This document shows positions 33,930-42,236 of a DNA stretch of 64,000 nt, in pieces. Positions within the stretch are counted from its first letter, which is position 1, and each line of letters opens with the position of its first letter. The notes below the pieces were generated by a model. It saw only the letters and a program-made list of their open reading frames with translations. It had not been told where the DNA came from and ran no database searches. A program made the position numbers and the translations under genes. The DNA is taken from positions 62,001 to 126,000 of the forward strand of contig QKJQ01000036.1 in assembly GCA_003249225.1 (NCBI GenBank), written 5' to 3'. The DNA is from Clostridia bacterium. Lineage in GTDB: Bacteria > Bacillota > Clostridia > Lachnospirales > Lachnospiraceae.

Positions 33930-35201
33930 ATGGACAGCAGTGAAGTGATTATGAAAAGACGAAACGACCGTGTTGCTCAGATGAAGACGAACATGGAGCA
34001 GAGCAGTCTTGCCACTCCTTATTACATGGTGGATGAGGCACTGCTTCGCGAGAACCTGCAGATTCTAAAGTACGTAGAAGAAAAGGCGGGCTGTAAGATC
34101 CTCTTGGCACAAAAGGCCTTCTCCATGTATGAATTCTACCCGGTTATAAGAGAATATATCTCAGGAAGTGCAGCAAGCGGCTTGTACGAAGCAAAGCTTG
34201 GTGCGCAGGAGATGGGCGGGGAGACGCACATTTTCTCAACTGCATTCAAAGACGAGGAATTTGATGAGATCCTCTCACTCGGTGATCATATCATCTTTAA
34301 TTCTTTCACGCAGTGGGAACGTTTTCAGCAAAGAGCCTTGCAGGCAGCGAAGGCAGTGACAGCTGTATCGAAGGACAACTGTGTACAAGGCGGTAATGCC
34401 ACAGGGAGTAAGTTACCAGATAGTAATAAGAAACCAGAGTTTGGGATACGTATAAATCCGGAACATACGACGCAGGATCATGCGATCTATGATCCTTGCA
34501 GCCCGGGTTCCCGGCTTGGCGTAACAAGAGCAAACTTTCGTACAGACTTGCTGGAAGGAATTAGTGGACTTCACTTTCATACTCTTTGTGAGCAAAACAG
34601 TGATGACCTGGCAGAAACGATACAGGCAGTAGAAGAAAAGTTCGGTGAATTCCTGCCGGGGATGAAATGGGTCAATTTCGGAGGAGGACATCACATCACC
34701 AGGAAAGACTACGATGTGGAGCGTCTGATCAAAGAAATTCTTCGATTTAAAGAAAAATACAAGGTTGAAGTATATCTGGAACCGGGTGAGGCAATTGCGT
34801 TAAATGCAGGATTCCTTATTGGTTCGGTTCTGGATATTACAAGCAATGGCCTGACGAATGCGATTCTTGATGTATCGGCAGCCTGTCACATGCCGGATGT
34901 TCTTGAAATGCCGTATCGCCCCGAGATCCTGGGGGCAGGAAAACCGGGAGAAAAAGCCTTCACCTATCGTTTGGGCGGGCAGACCTGTCTTGCCGGTGAT
35001 ATCATAGGAGATTATTCTTTTGATCATGAACTGGTGCTTGGAGAGAAACTGATTTTTTGTGATATGGCGATTTATTCAATGGTCAAGAACAATACATTTA
35101 ATGGCATGCAGCTTCCCTCCATTGCTGCAGCAGATAAAAAAGGAGAGATCCGTTTGGTTCGTGCCTTTGGCTATGAAACTTTTAAAGAGCGATTATCGTA
35201 A
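33930..35201 (+). CDS. nspC: carboxynorspermidine/carboxyspermidine decarboxylase
   Basis: A 423-residue PLP enzyme of the alanine racemase fold (fold type III). The PLP Lys is 62 in LLAQKAFSMYEF; GLHFHTLCEQ, WVNFGGGHHIT and YLEPGEAIA bind the phosphate and substrate; the C-terminal GDYSF and ACHMPD segments are conserved. It decarboxylates carboxyspermidine to spermidine. It is about 40 residues longer than usual: a 25-residue N-terminal extension and an insert near residues 140-165 (VQGGNATGSKLPDSNKK), which looks low in conservation. GGAAAGGAGAAGG supports the start. Confidence 0.93.
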   Translation: MDSSEVIMKRRNDRVAQMKTNMEQSSLATPYYMVDEALLRENLQILKYVEEKAGCKILLAQKAFSMYEFYPVIREYISGSAASGLYEAKLGAQEMGGETHIFSTAFKDEEFDEILSLGDHIIFNSFTQWERFQQRALQAAKAVTAVSKDNCVQGGNATGSKLPDSNKKPEFGIRINPEHTTQDHAIYDPCSPGSRLGVTRANFRTDLLEGISGLHFHTLCEQNSDDLAETIQAVEEKFGEFLPGMKWVNFGGGHHITRKDYDVERLIKEILRFKEKYKVEVYLEPGEAIALNAGFLIGSVLDITSNGLTNAILDVSAACHMPDVLEMPYRPEILGAGKPGEKAFTYRLGGQTCLAGDIIGDYSFDHELVLGEKLIFCDMAIYSMVKNNTFNGMQLPSIAAADKKGEIRLVRAFGYETFKERLS

Positions 35202-35217
35202 TCGCTCTTTATTTTTT
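35184..35217 (+). terminator. terminator overlapping the nspC stop
   Basis: AAAGAGCGATTA (35184-35195) pairs perfectly with TAATCGCTCTTT (35199-35210) with loop TCG, then ATTTTTTT. The left arm is the last codons of nspC, so the operon ends right at the stop codon. Confidence 0.93.
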
Positions 35218-35388
35218 TGGATAGTTCGGTAGCTTTCCGATAAAAAAGGCGATCCAGACAGGCATGAGATCAAAAGGTAATGATTTGCATTTTCTTTCGT
35301 AAATTCGCTTGTACAAGCACCTTGAATCGGATATACTACAGGCAGGATGATTCTTGGAATATCACTTTGACTCTTGGGGGACAAATTT

Positions 35389-36144
35389 ATGATTATGCTT
35401 ATGGTTGTGCTGATAATACTTGGCGCGGTGGTTGCCATCATTGTTGCGGCAGTATTTAAAGTAAAGAATTCTGTAACGAAGACCTACAAATCCATTGTAG
35501 GAGATCAAACACTGGCGGATGTTATTCAGGATGTGGAATGGGTGGAAAGCAGCAGACCAAGATCCATCGCTTCTGCGACGAATCTTTACATGCCGATGAT
35601 AAAGCTTCATTTTCCTCACTTTAACTGGAATGAATATCAGCTGAAAGCAATGAATACAATAAAGAGCATGCTTCTTGCCATGAACAACCATGATCTGTCA
35701 TTACTCCCTGAAGACGTGAATGAAGACCTTAAGAATCAGGTAATGCTCTCCATTAAAGATGATGAAAATGGTGGAACAAGAACACGTTACGACGATATAA
35801 CGGTGCATGCTGTTGAGATCGTTAATTACAAAAGACAAAATGGGACCTGTGTGATAAAAATGCAGGCAGCGGTCGGCTGTATGACGTGGAAAGAAAGAGC
35901 AGACAGAGTTATTGAAGGGTCAAAAGTTGATCTGAAACAAAAGAAATATTCCTTCGAACTGATCTATATTCAGGATTCGGAAAAGGTAAATAAGACGAAA
36001 GATAAGGCAGCAGGCGTAACCTGCCCTCACTGTGGCGCTCCAGTTACGACTCTTGGAAGTAAAAACTGTGAGTTCTGCGGAGCAGCGCTGGAAGAGTTCA
36101 ACATAAAGGTATGGAGATTCGGAACATTGAAAGAAATTGCCTGA
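35389..36144 (+). CDS. membrane protein with C-terminal zinc ribbon
   Basis: A 251-residue protein with an N-terminal transmembrane helix (about residues 1-22), a cytosolic middle domain with Tim44/import-like text (HFPHFNWNEYQLKAMNTIKS; VEIVNYKRQNGTCVIKMQ) and a zinc ribbon CPHCGAPVTTLG...CEFCG near residues 213-232. The domain plus zinc-ribbon layout is common in clostridia without a known role. The ATG at 35389 has GGGGGA seven bases upstream; a TTG at 35374 is less likely. Confidence 0.65.
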   Translation: MIMLMVVLIILGAVVAIIVAAVFKVKNSVTKTYKSIVGDQTLADVIQDVEWVESSRPRSIASATNLYMPMIKLHFPHFNWNEYQLKAMNTIKSMLLAMNNHDLSLLPEDVNEDLKNQVMLSIKDDENGGTRTRYDDITVHAVEIVNYKRQNGTCVIKMQAAVGCMTWKERADRVIEGSKVDLKQKKYSFELIYIQDSEKVNKTKDKAAGVTCPHCGAPVTTLGSKNCEFCGAALEEFNIKVWRFGTLKEIA

Positions 36145-36637
36145 GCAATCGTATTGTAATGAGTATCAGACGGTTAGAGCCTGGAATTTTGAACGAAGGA
36201 ATAGAAGAATCCATAATAAAAGAAATGTTATCAAAAAAGTTATTATCAAAAAAGTTAACATAAAAAAGTTATCATAAAGAAGTTATCATAAAGAAGTTAT
36301 CATAAAATAAACTCACCAAAGAGCAGATAGGTCAAAGAATAGCGGCCGGTTCTGCTCTTTTTCTTACGTAAATTTAACAGGATAATGTACACAAACATCA
36401 TAAATAACCTGTACTATGAAAGCGTACCATGAAAATGAAAAAAATATCATGCAATGTATCAAAGTGAGTACGAAGGTAAAGGGCGGTAATAAAACATAGG
36501 TAAGAAGCAACTATATCATAAAAAACATATATCATAACGGAAGAACAGAATTGAATAAGCAGCAGAAGAACAGAATAAAATAAAAAAGCTAAAGAAGTAT
36601 CGATGAAGATAACAAAACAGCGGAATTGAGGTTCAGG
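36145..36637. other. intergenic stretch with AT-rich repeats and terminator
   Basis: At 36227-36308 AGTTATCATAAA-type units of 14-16 bases follow each other about six times; the last three are near perfect GAAGTTATCATAAA. A terminator hairpin follows (36318-36365). The rest is very A-rich without a gene. The array resembles the one at 24819 in style (AT-rich, about 15 bases, upstream of a gene) but not in sequence. Confidence 0.7.
36318..36365 (+). terminator. intrinsic terminator
   Basis: AAAGAGCAGA (36318-36327) pairs perfectly with TCTGCTCTTT (36351-36360), followed by TTCTT. It lies about 175 bases after the zinc-ribbon gene, beyond the AT-rich repeats. Confidence 0.7.
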
Positions 36638-37912
36638 ATGCAGGGGCAAAGAAAAAATGGGGAAGATATTGATTGGATCATAAAAAGTCAGGCAATCAGC
36701 ACGGTATTTCAGCCAATCATTTCACTGCGGGATGGAAGTGTCCTTGGACACGAAGCACTTAGCAGGATTACTTGTGATACAGACATAAAAACAATTGACA
36801 GTTTATTTCAGATAGCGGATGGACTTGGCAAGCTATGGGAGCTTGAACTGCTTTGCAGAACAAAGGCGTTAGAAGCAGCTTATAAATTCATGGTTCCACC
36901 TTATGATATGAAGTTATTTTTGAACGTGAATCCGAATGTGATACATGACTCAAAGTTCAAGTCAGGTTTTACAAGTGAATTTTTAAAACAGTATCAGCGT
37001 AAACCTGAGAACATTGTATTTGAGATTACAGAGAAAAATGTTGTCAAAGATTCGGAAAGTTTTATATCAACCATTGAACATTATAAAAGTCAGGAATTCG
37101 TTATTGCGATTGATGATGCCGGCGCAGGATATTCCGGGTTGAATCTTATCAATGACATCAGGCCAAGTTATATTAAGATCGACATGAAACTGATTCGGGG
37201 AATTGATACGGACTCAATGAAGCAGTCTTTGGTAAGAGGGCTTGTAGAAATGTCAAAGGGGACAAAAATCAGGCTGATAGCCGAAGGAATTGAGACCTTT
37301 CAAGAACTGGACATGCTGGTACAGATCGGAGTACCATATGGACAGGGATACTTTATCCAGATGCCATCACCTGAAATTCAAAAGATCGGAAGTGATATAC
37401 TTCGTTCGATCTACGTGACAAACAATGGAAGAAATCATATCGGGGTGGTACCGAACACAAATCTGGCGACGGCAAATCTTGCGTTGAAACATATCAGCAA
37501 ACAGGTTAATGTTATTTCATCAAAAACAAGCATACGATATGCTCTTGGGATATTAAAAAAGAGCAGTGATGCATATGGCCTCTGTATTGTTGATAAAGGA
37601 ATTCCGGTCGGAGTGCTTACGCTGGAAAAGCTAATCAGAAAGCTTGGGAAGCAGTTTGATTATCTGTACTATAAGAATAAACCGGTTTCAGAGCTCATGG
37701 AGAAAGATTTCCCGGTACTTGACCAGGAAACACCTTTAAGCATTGCTACATATCTTGTATCTTCCTATAAAGATAAGAAGCTATATGATTTCGTTGTTTT
37801 AACGGAAAATGATAACTATGTAGGAATTGTTACAATAAGAGATCTTCTGCTGAAAAATCTGGAATATGAAAAAGAGATTATTGAGCATCCTTTTGCGATG
37901 CATTACTTATAA
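36638..37912 (+). CDS. EAL-domain c-di-GMP phosphodiesterase with tandem CBS domains
   Basis: A 424-residue cytosolic protein. The EAL domain spans about residues 15-255: EAL at 39-41 (GHEALSR), FEITEKN, the metal pair IDDAGAGYSG, IKIDMKLIRG, AEGIET and the closing YGQGYFIQMPS. All catalytic residues seem present, so it should hydrolyse c-di-GMP. Residues 270-420 form two CBS domains that usually bind adenine nucleotides, so activity may answer to energy state. GAGG lies six bases before the ATG; a TTG 12 bases upstream is possible. Confidence 0.9.
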   Translation: MQGQRKNGEDIDWIIKSQAISTVFQPIISLRDGSVLGHEALSRITCDTDIKTIDSLFQIADGLGKLWELELLCRTKALEAAYKFMVPPYDMKLFLNVNPNVIHDSKFKSGFTSEFLKQYQRKPENIVFEITEKNVVKDSESFISTIEHYKSQEFVIAIDDAGAGYSGLNLINDIRPSYIKIDMKLIRGIDTDSMKQSLVRGLVEMSKGTKIRLIAEGIETFQELDMLVQIGVPYGQGYFIQMPSPEIQKIGSDILRSIYVTNNGRNHIGVVPNTNLATANLALKHISKQVNVISSKTSIRYALGILKKSSDAYGLCIVDKGIPVGVLTLEKLIRKLGKQFDYLYYKNKPVSELMEKDFPVLDQETPLSIATYLVSSYKDKKLYDFVVLTENDNYVGIVTIRDLLLKNLEYEKEIIEHPFAMHYL

Positions 37913-37948
37913 TAATAGGATGAAAACAGTTCAAAGACTGAAAAACAG

Positions 37949-37998
37949 AAAAGCGCGGGACATACAGGGAAATGCAGTATGCTTCGCGCTTTTTTATT
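37949..37998 (+). terminator. intrinsic terminator
   Basis: AAAAGCGCG (37949-37957) pairs with CGCGCTTTT (37985-37993), followed by TTATTTTTT. It ends the EAL-CBS transcript before the convergent zinc-ribbon gene. Confidence 0.8.
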
Positions 37999-38040
37999 TT
38001 TTGATGGAACATGGAACATTATGCAAGAAAAATCGTGGGA

Positions 38041-38259
38041 TCATTCATTATCAAAATCAGTAATTCGGTCAAGAATCCTGCGATACCTGAAACGAGCCAT
38101 TTCATTTTTCTTTAGAACATCTTCTTCCGTTCCGGTGTACTGACAGCGGAGACAGTAATACTCCTTTTTTTCTTTATCATAAAACATATCAATGTCCAAA
38201 TCGCGCATAAAACAGGAAGGACATCTGTAATTTAGTCTGCCTTTTCCAGCTTGAGCCAT
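38041..38259 (-). CDS. small zinc-ribbon protein
   Basis: A 72-residue protein with two CxxC knuckles (CPSC at about 13-16 and CLRC at 36-39) that can hold one zinc ion, and a basic, helical tail. AAAGGAGG is placed 10 bases before the ATG, inside the preceding gene; the two genes overlap by 28 bases, so translation is coupled. The role is unknown; zinc ribbons of this size often bind nucleic acid or protein. Confidence 0.75.
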   Translation of the reverse strand: MAQAGKGRLNYRCPSCFMRDLDIDMFYDKEKKEYYCLRCQYTGTEEDVLKKNEMARFRYRRILDRITDFDNE

Positions 38260-40067
38260 GAAGCAAACACCTCCTTTTCTTTCAGAGTCTTCGTAAGACC
38301 CAGGGTGAACATTGGCGAAAATGCATAACCTTCCCTTATATAAGCAGTATCAGCAGAATCGGTGCAAAGGGATACGCTGGTCTGAATCACAGGCAGCTCT
38401 GCCTTTGCTTCCTGGCCCTTTGATACATCTGCTTCGCGGCACTTGTATTCATAAGGAATGATTTCTTCTTTATCCTGACCCTTGCAGGACAAGGTAATCC
38501 CCATCATGTCCTCCGGATACTCTGTTGTTCCATAGCATGCTACCATATATTCATCCAGTTCAACGGATGCATTTGGGTCTGACATGGATAGAATGTGACG
38601 TTCGATGGCGATTGCGGAGCTGCCTTCTTCAAAGCGGAAGATTGTTTGCAGCGAAACCGTAAGTCCATGGAACTCGATTTCAACTGGTTTCAGTGTCAGA
38701 ATACGCTGCAATCCTTCTTCTGTGAAGGTGGCTTTGGTACGGCATAAGCACAGATCTACTTCTTCTCCCTTATATCGAAGTTTTGCGCTTCGTATGGTGC
38801 CTTCTCCGGCATAGTGAGTAAAGTAACCGGCACGGTATTTTTCCTGTATCAGGAAAGGATAGGAAGCGTCCTGAACATGCTTGGTACCAATACCAACCGG
38901 CCAATATAATTTAGCTGCATAAGGGCGAAGATCAACGATGGCGCCTCCCTGATCCATATTGATGCAGGCACGCATAAATGGATCACAATACCAGAATAAT
39001 TGTTTTTGGGAACCATAAAGAATATCTTTCCATAAAGCGCATTCTGGCTCGGTATAGGTCTTGATTTCCCTGTAATAATCACTGAATTCAGCCATTGTCA
39101 TGTCATCAAGCTGCCCGGATTTCTTCAGCTCGCCATAATAGGCCATTCCATCTTCATAACTTTTTACGAGCAGTTCATAAGGCGCTTCCCAACGTCCCAT
39201 CTTATTCATCCACCCCGGCCCGACGAACATCATATTATATGCGTAGCCATGATTGTACTTTTTGAGTGAACGGTATTGATCGACAAGATTGAAAAAGTAC
39301 GGAAACTGATCATCTTTGTATATCATTCCGCGAAGCACATTCTGAGGATGTGTGCCAAAGTTTGAACCATTGCCGTCATAGCAGGCAAGAAGGTCTCTGG
39401 ACAAATGAGGAATGGCAACAATACCACTATCCTCCTGTTCGTTGGCTGCCGGGGCATGGGAATTTAGTTTTGAAGGTATCCAAGGATTCCAGGGACCACC
39501 ATCCATTAATGTGTACCAGGAATTGTTGCAGGTGTGATATGCTTTTGGTCCTTCTTCCCAGCAGGTTGCGACCGCACACTTTACGGTAGGGTAGGTCTCT
39601 TTGATGTAATTAATCAGATCAGCATCCATGAAATAAGAACCGGTCGACTCGGGATAAAACCCAAAACATTCATAGAATTTTCCGAAAACATCGTTTACGA
39701 TTGACTTTTTGTCTTCAAAGGAGAACATCCAGATACAAAAATCTTTCGTATGATACTTATCGCGAAACTCTTTGCAGGGGAGTCCGAGCAGTGACAGTGC
39801 GATTTCATCCTGATAGGTAAGATGATGTTCCTTTGCAAGTGCAACAGCCTCTTCATTAAAAAGGCTGGCATAGGTCATCTGTATGGTGGTCTTTAATCCG
39901 TTTTTATGTGCTATTTCCTGCTGGAGTTTAAATATATCAAGTGATTCAGTCAGAAGGGCTTCGCGGGAGATATCTTCTTCTTTTCCCTGTCCTGTGATTT
40001 TTTCTGCATATTCCGGAACAAGCTCCGGACGGTGAATGATGTTAAGAATAAATTTGTCCTTGTCCAT
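38232..40067 (-). CDS. putative carbohydrate-active protein, family not identified
   Basis: A 611-residue cytosolic protein without a signal peptide. The N-terminal half (FILNIIHRPELVPEYAEKI; FYECFGFYPESTGSYFMDAD; AVATCWEEGPKAYHT; GGPWNPWIPSK) has the look of a (beta/alpha)-barrel of polysaccharide deacetylase or GH38/57 type; the second half is beta-rich as in glycoside hydrolase accessory domains. I cannot name the family. Two LacI-type operators by its promoter support a sugar-related role. The ATG at 40067 with GAGGAG upstream is used, not 40121. Confidence 0.6.
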   Translation of the reverse strand: MDKDKFILNIIHRPELVPEYAEKITGQGKEEDISREALLTESLDIFKLQQEIAHKNGLKTTIQMTYASLFNEEAVALAKEHHLTYQDEIALSLLGLPCKEFRDKYHTKDFCIWMFSFEDKKSIVNDVFGKFYECFGFYPESTGSYFMDADLINYIKETYPTVKCAVATCWEEGPKAYHTCNNSWYTLMDGGPWNPWIPSKLNSHAPAANEQEDSGIVAIPHLSRDLLACYDGNGSNFGTHPQNVLRGMIYKDDQFPYFFNLVDQYRSLKKYNHGYAYNMMFVGPGWMNKMGRWEAPYELLVKSYEDGMAYYGELKKSGQLDDMTMAEFSDYYREIKTYTEPECALWKDILYGSQKQLFWYCDPFMRACINMDQGGAIVDLRPYAAKLYWPVGIGTKHVQDASYPFLIQEKYRAGYFTHYAGEGTIRSAKLRYKGEEVDLCLCRTKATFTEEGLQRILTLKPVEIEFHGLTVSLQTIFRFEEGSSAIAIERHILSMSDPNASVELDEYMVACYGTTEYPEDMMGITLSCKGQDKEEIIPYEYKCREADVSKGQEAKAELPVIQTSVSLCTDSADTAYIREGYAFSPMFTLGLTKTLKEKEVFASWLKLEKAD

Positions 40068-40121
40068 AAAACTCCTCATTTCTATGTATGATTTCACACG
40101 GGTTTCTTTGTCTGGTAGCAA

Positions 40122-40137
40122 TTAGCGCAAACGGTTG
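40122..40137 (-). promoter_or_regulatory. LacI-family operator 1
   Basis: TTAGCGCAAACGGTTG contains the GCGCAAACG core typical of LacI/GalR-family sites. It lies just downstream of the -10 at 40149-40154, where a repressor would block elongation or open-complex formation. Confidence 0.5.
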
Positions 40138-40148
40138 TCCTAAGTTTG

Positions 40149-40177
40149 AGTTTACCATCGCAAATATTTATTGTCAA
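40149..40177 (-). promoter_or_regulatory. sigma-A promoter for the 611-aa gene
   Basis: On the minus strand TTGACA (40177-40172), 17-base spacer, TAAACT (40154-40149). The expected start of transcription is near 40142, about 75 bases before the ATG. Confidence 0.6.
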
Positions 40178-40260
40178 TGTATAACATAGATAACATTATT
40201 GAATGCAAATTGTGCAATGTATATAAGCCTGAAGACTTAAAAACAAAAAAGCGAAACTTG

Positions 40261-40275
40261 TTGCGCAAACGCTAA
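40261..40275 (-). promoter_or_regulatory. LacI-family operator 2
   Basis: TTGCGCAAACGCTAA shares the nine-base core GCGCAAACG with operator 1, 139 bases away. It is also a near palindrome around GCGCAAACGC. Two sites at this distance could allow repression by looping. Confidence 0.5.
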
Positions 40276-40307
40276 TCCATTAGTATTTATAAGGCTTTTA
40301 CAACGAA

Positions 40308-40335
40308 AAAGACAGCAGATTTTTCTGCTGTCTTT
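40308..40335 (-). terminator. terminator of HD-GYP gene
   Basis: AAAGACAGCAGA (40308-40319) pairs perfectly with TCTGCTGTCTTT (40324-40335). Read on the minus strand the hairpin runs into TTTTTC. Confidence 0.85.
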
Positions 40336-40365
40336 GTGAAATATGATAGATTCGAATGGATGAGC

Positions 40366-42066
40366 TTAGTTGGTTACATCTTTGAATACTTTTTCAACAA
40401 TTGGCCGGATGCTGATAAAGGCATCGACGATAACAGGATCAAAGTGTTTCCCTCTTTCTTCTAAAATGATATCAAAGGCTGTGTCCATGGAGAAAGCCTT
40501 TTTGTATGGTCTGCTTGATACCAAAGCATCAAATACATCAGCCACGGCCATTATACGTGCTTCCAGTGGAATCTCTTCTCCCTTAAGTCTGGAAGGATAT
40601 CCTTCACCGTCCCATCGTTCATGATGATAGAAAGCTACATTCTTAGCGATCTCATAATAAGACTGGTCTTCATCCGAAGAGAGCACTCGTTCGATTAAGA
40701 TCTTACCGTTAATGGTATGTGTCTTTATTATGTCGAATTCTTCGGCAGTCAGACGGGCTGGTTTGTCAAGAATTGCATCCGGTACGGAAACCTTACCAAT
40801 ATCATGAAGAGGTGCGACCATCTGCAGACCTTCGATAAAGGCATCTGTCAGGGTGTTAATATAATGTTCTGTGACTCGAAGTTCTATTGCTATGGCATAT
40901 GCATAAGAGCTGGTTCTTTTTACATGTCCACCTGTAATCATGTTCTTGTTTTCCACGATTTCAGCGAAGCCGATCAACATCTTACGCTGCATCTGTTTCA
41001 GAGCTTTTGTTTTGATTCGTACTTCATGTTCCAGGTCACGCTGGTAATTCTGTAGGAGGGCATAATGCTTTCTCTGATCGGTAACATCTAATAGGCAGAG
41101 CACATAGCTGGTCTGATTCGAATCATGCATCAGCCGAATGGATGGCTGGAAGATCCGGTTACTCTTCTCAAAATACTTTGAGCTCTTTTTTGCGGAGCTG
41201 AATTCATCATCGAAAATACGTGTGAGTTCAGGTGATATGGATTGTATGTGCTGGTTTGGAATTGCTTCGGCTAAAGAAGGGAACAGTTCCTCTGCTGCTT
41301 TATTAGAACCTTTATAGAACATCTTACGATCAACAACCACAAAGGCGTCTTCGATCGAGTTGAAGATAAATTCTTTGGCAAGTATATTGATGTCACTGAT
41401 CCTGGCTTTTCCGATCAGATAAATCAGGATCAGCTCTGTAAAGAGAAGACCGAAGGGAACCAGCTCAACCGATGGGTTACCGAGTAACTTTTCCAGAATA
41501 TAAGAGACCGTCGGAAGAAAAACCATTAAGATCATTAGAACTTCATTCAAGCTGTTCGTGGTTCTCTTCTTAACGAACTGTCGAAGGAAAATAAAAAGGT
41601 AAAGACCAAGATAACAGATAAGCAGGGCATAATAAAGCGTATGAAGCGGACCATGTTCTTTTCGAATGATCGGAACAGCACCGCTGTTATCCCAGCTGTA
41701 GGATATATAATATAATTGATGCATATCATAGGTGGTCGTTGATATAAGTATCAAGATACTGAAAACCGACATAAAGGCGTAAAGCCAGCGGGGAATGCGA
41801 ACACGATAGTATCTTGCATAGAAAACGAAAAGAACGAAATAAACGGATATCGTACTGATATAGACGAGTTTATTACATAGTACGGACACAGCCAGATTGT
41901 CGGCAAAAAGATTCGACCAATAGCTGAACCAGAGCAGAAATGCGAAAAAGGTCACAAGGGACGTGAGTTTTTGTTCCGTTGATGGCTTTTGAAGGCAGGC
42001 AATAACAAAGCATATAATGGAAAGCAGAAATCCAAAAGTATACAAAATCGTAAGTATGGTTGCCAT
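40366..42066 (-). CDS. membrane HD-GYP c-di-GMP phosphodiesterase with PAS domain
   Basis: A 566-residue protein. Residues 1-225 hold seven hydrophobic helices like the 7TM sensor region of histidine kinases; a PAS domain follows (about 235-350, FIFNSIEDAFVVVDRKMF), then a short coiled coil, then HD-GYP (about 365-560) with HDIGKV (His 421, Asp 422), HTINGK, FYHHERWDGEGYP and DVFDAL. All metal ligands are seen, so it should break c-di-GMP to GMP. GGAGGGG precedes the ATG at 42066; the frame is open to 42114. Confidence 0.9.
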   Translation of the reverse strand: MATILTILYTFGFLLSIICFVIACLQKPSTEQKLTSLVTFFAFLLWFSYWSNLFADNLAVSVLCNKLVYISTISVYFVLFVFYARYYRVRIPRWLYAFMSVFSILILISTTTYDMHQLYYISYSWDNSGAVPIIRKEHGPLHTLYYALLICYLGLYLFIFLRQFVKKRTTNSLNEVLMILMVFLPTVSYILEKLLGNPSVELVPFGLLFTELILIYLIGKARISDINILAKEFIFNSIEDAFVVVDRKMFYKGSNKAAEELFPSLAEAIPNQHIQSISPELTRIFDDEFSSAKKSSKYFEKSNRIFQPSIRLMHDSNQTSYVLCLLDVTDQRKHYALLQNYQRDLEHEVRIKTKALKQMQRKMLIGFAEIVENKNMITGGHVKRTSSYAYAIAIELRVTEHYINTLTDAFIEGLQMVAPLHDIGKVSVPDAILDKPARLTAEEFDIIKTHTINGKILIERVLSSDEDQSYYEIAKNVAFYHHERWDGEGYPSRLKGEEIPLEARIMAVADVFDALVSSRPYKKAFSMDTAFDIILEERGKHFDPVIVDAFISIRPIVEKVFKDVTN

Positions 42067-42196
42067 AAGCCCCTCCGCATTAAGATGTACATAAGTAGAG
42101 TAAAATCTACACAAGTAGTATTATACTGTAACACAGTCGACATTACAATGGGTGACACACAAAATATTCGATATTATTTCATTTTTTGTGAAAAAA

Positions 42197-42223
42197 AGAA
42201 GTCTGTAAACAGACTTCTTTCAT
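42197..42223 (-). terminator. terminator of SH3-M23 peptidase gene
   Basis: AAGAAGTCTG and CAGACTTCTT pair perfectly around a four-base loop (TAAA on the plus strand). On the minus strand the hairpin is followed by TTTTTTTC. Confidence 0.88.
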
Positions 42224-42236
42224 AATTAGTGTAATA

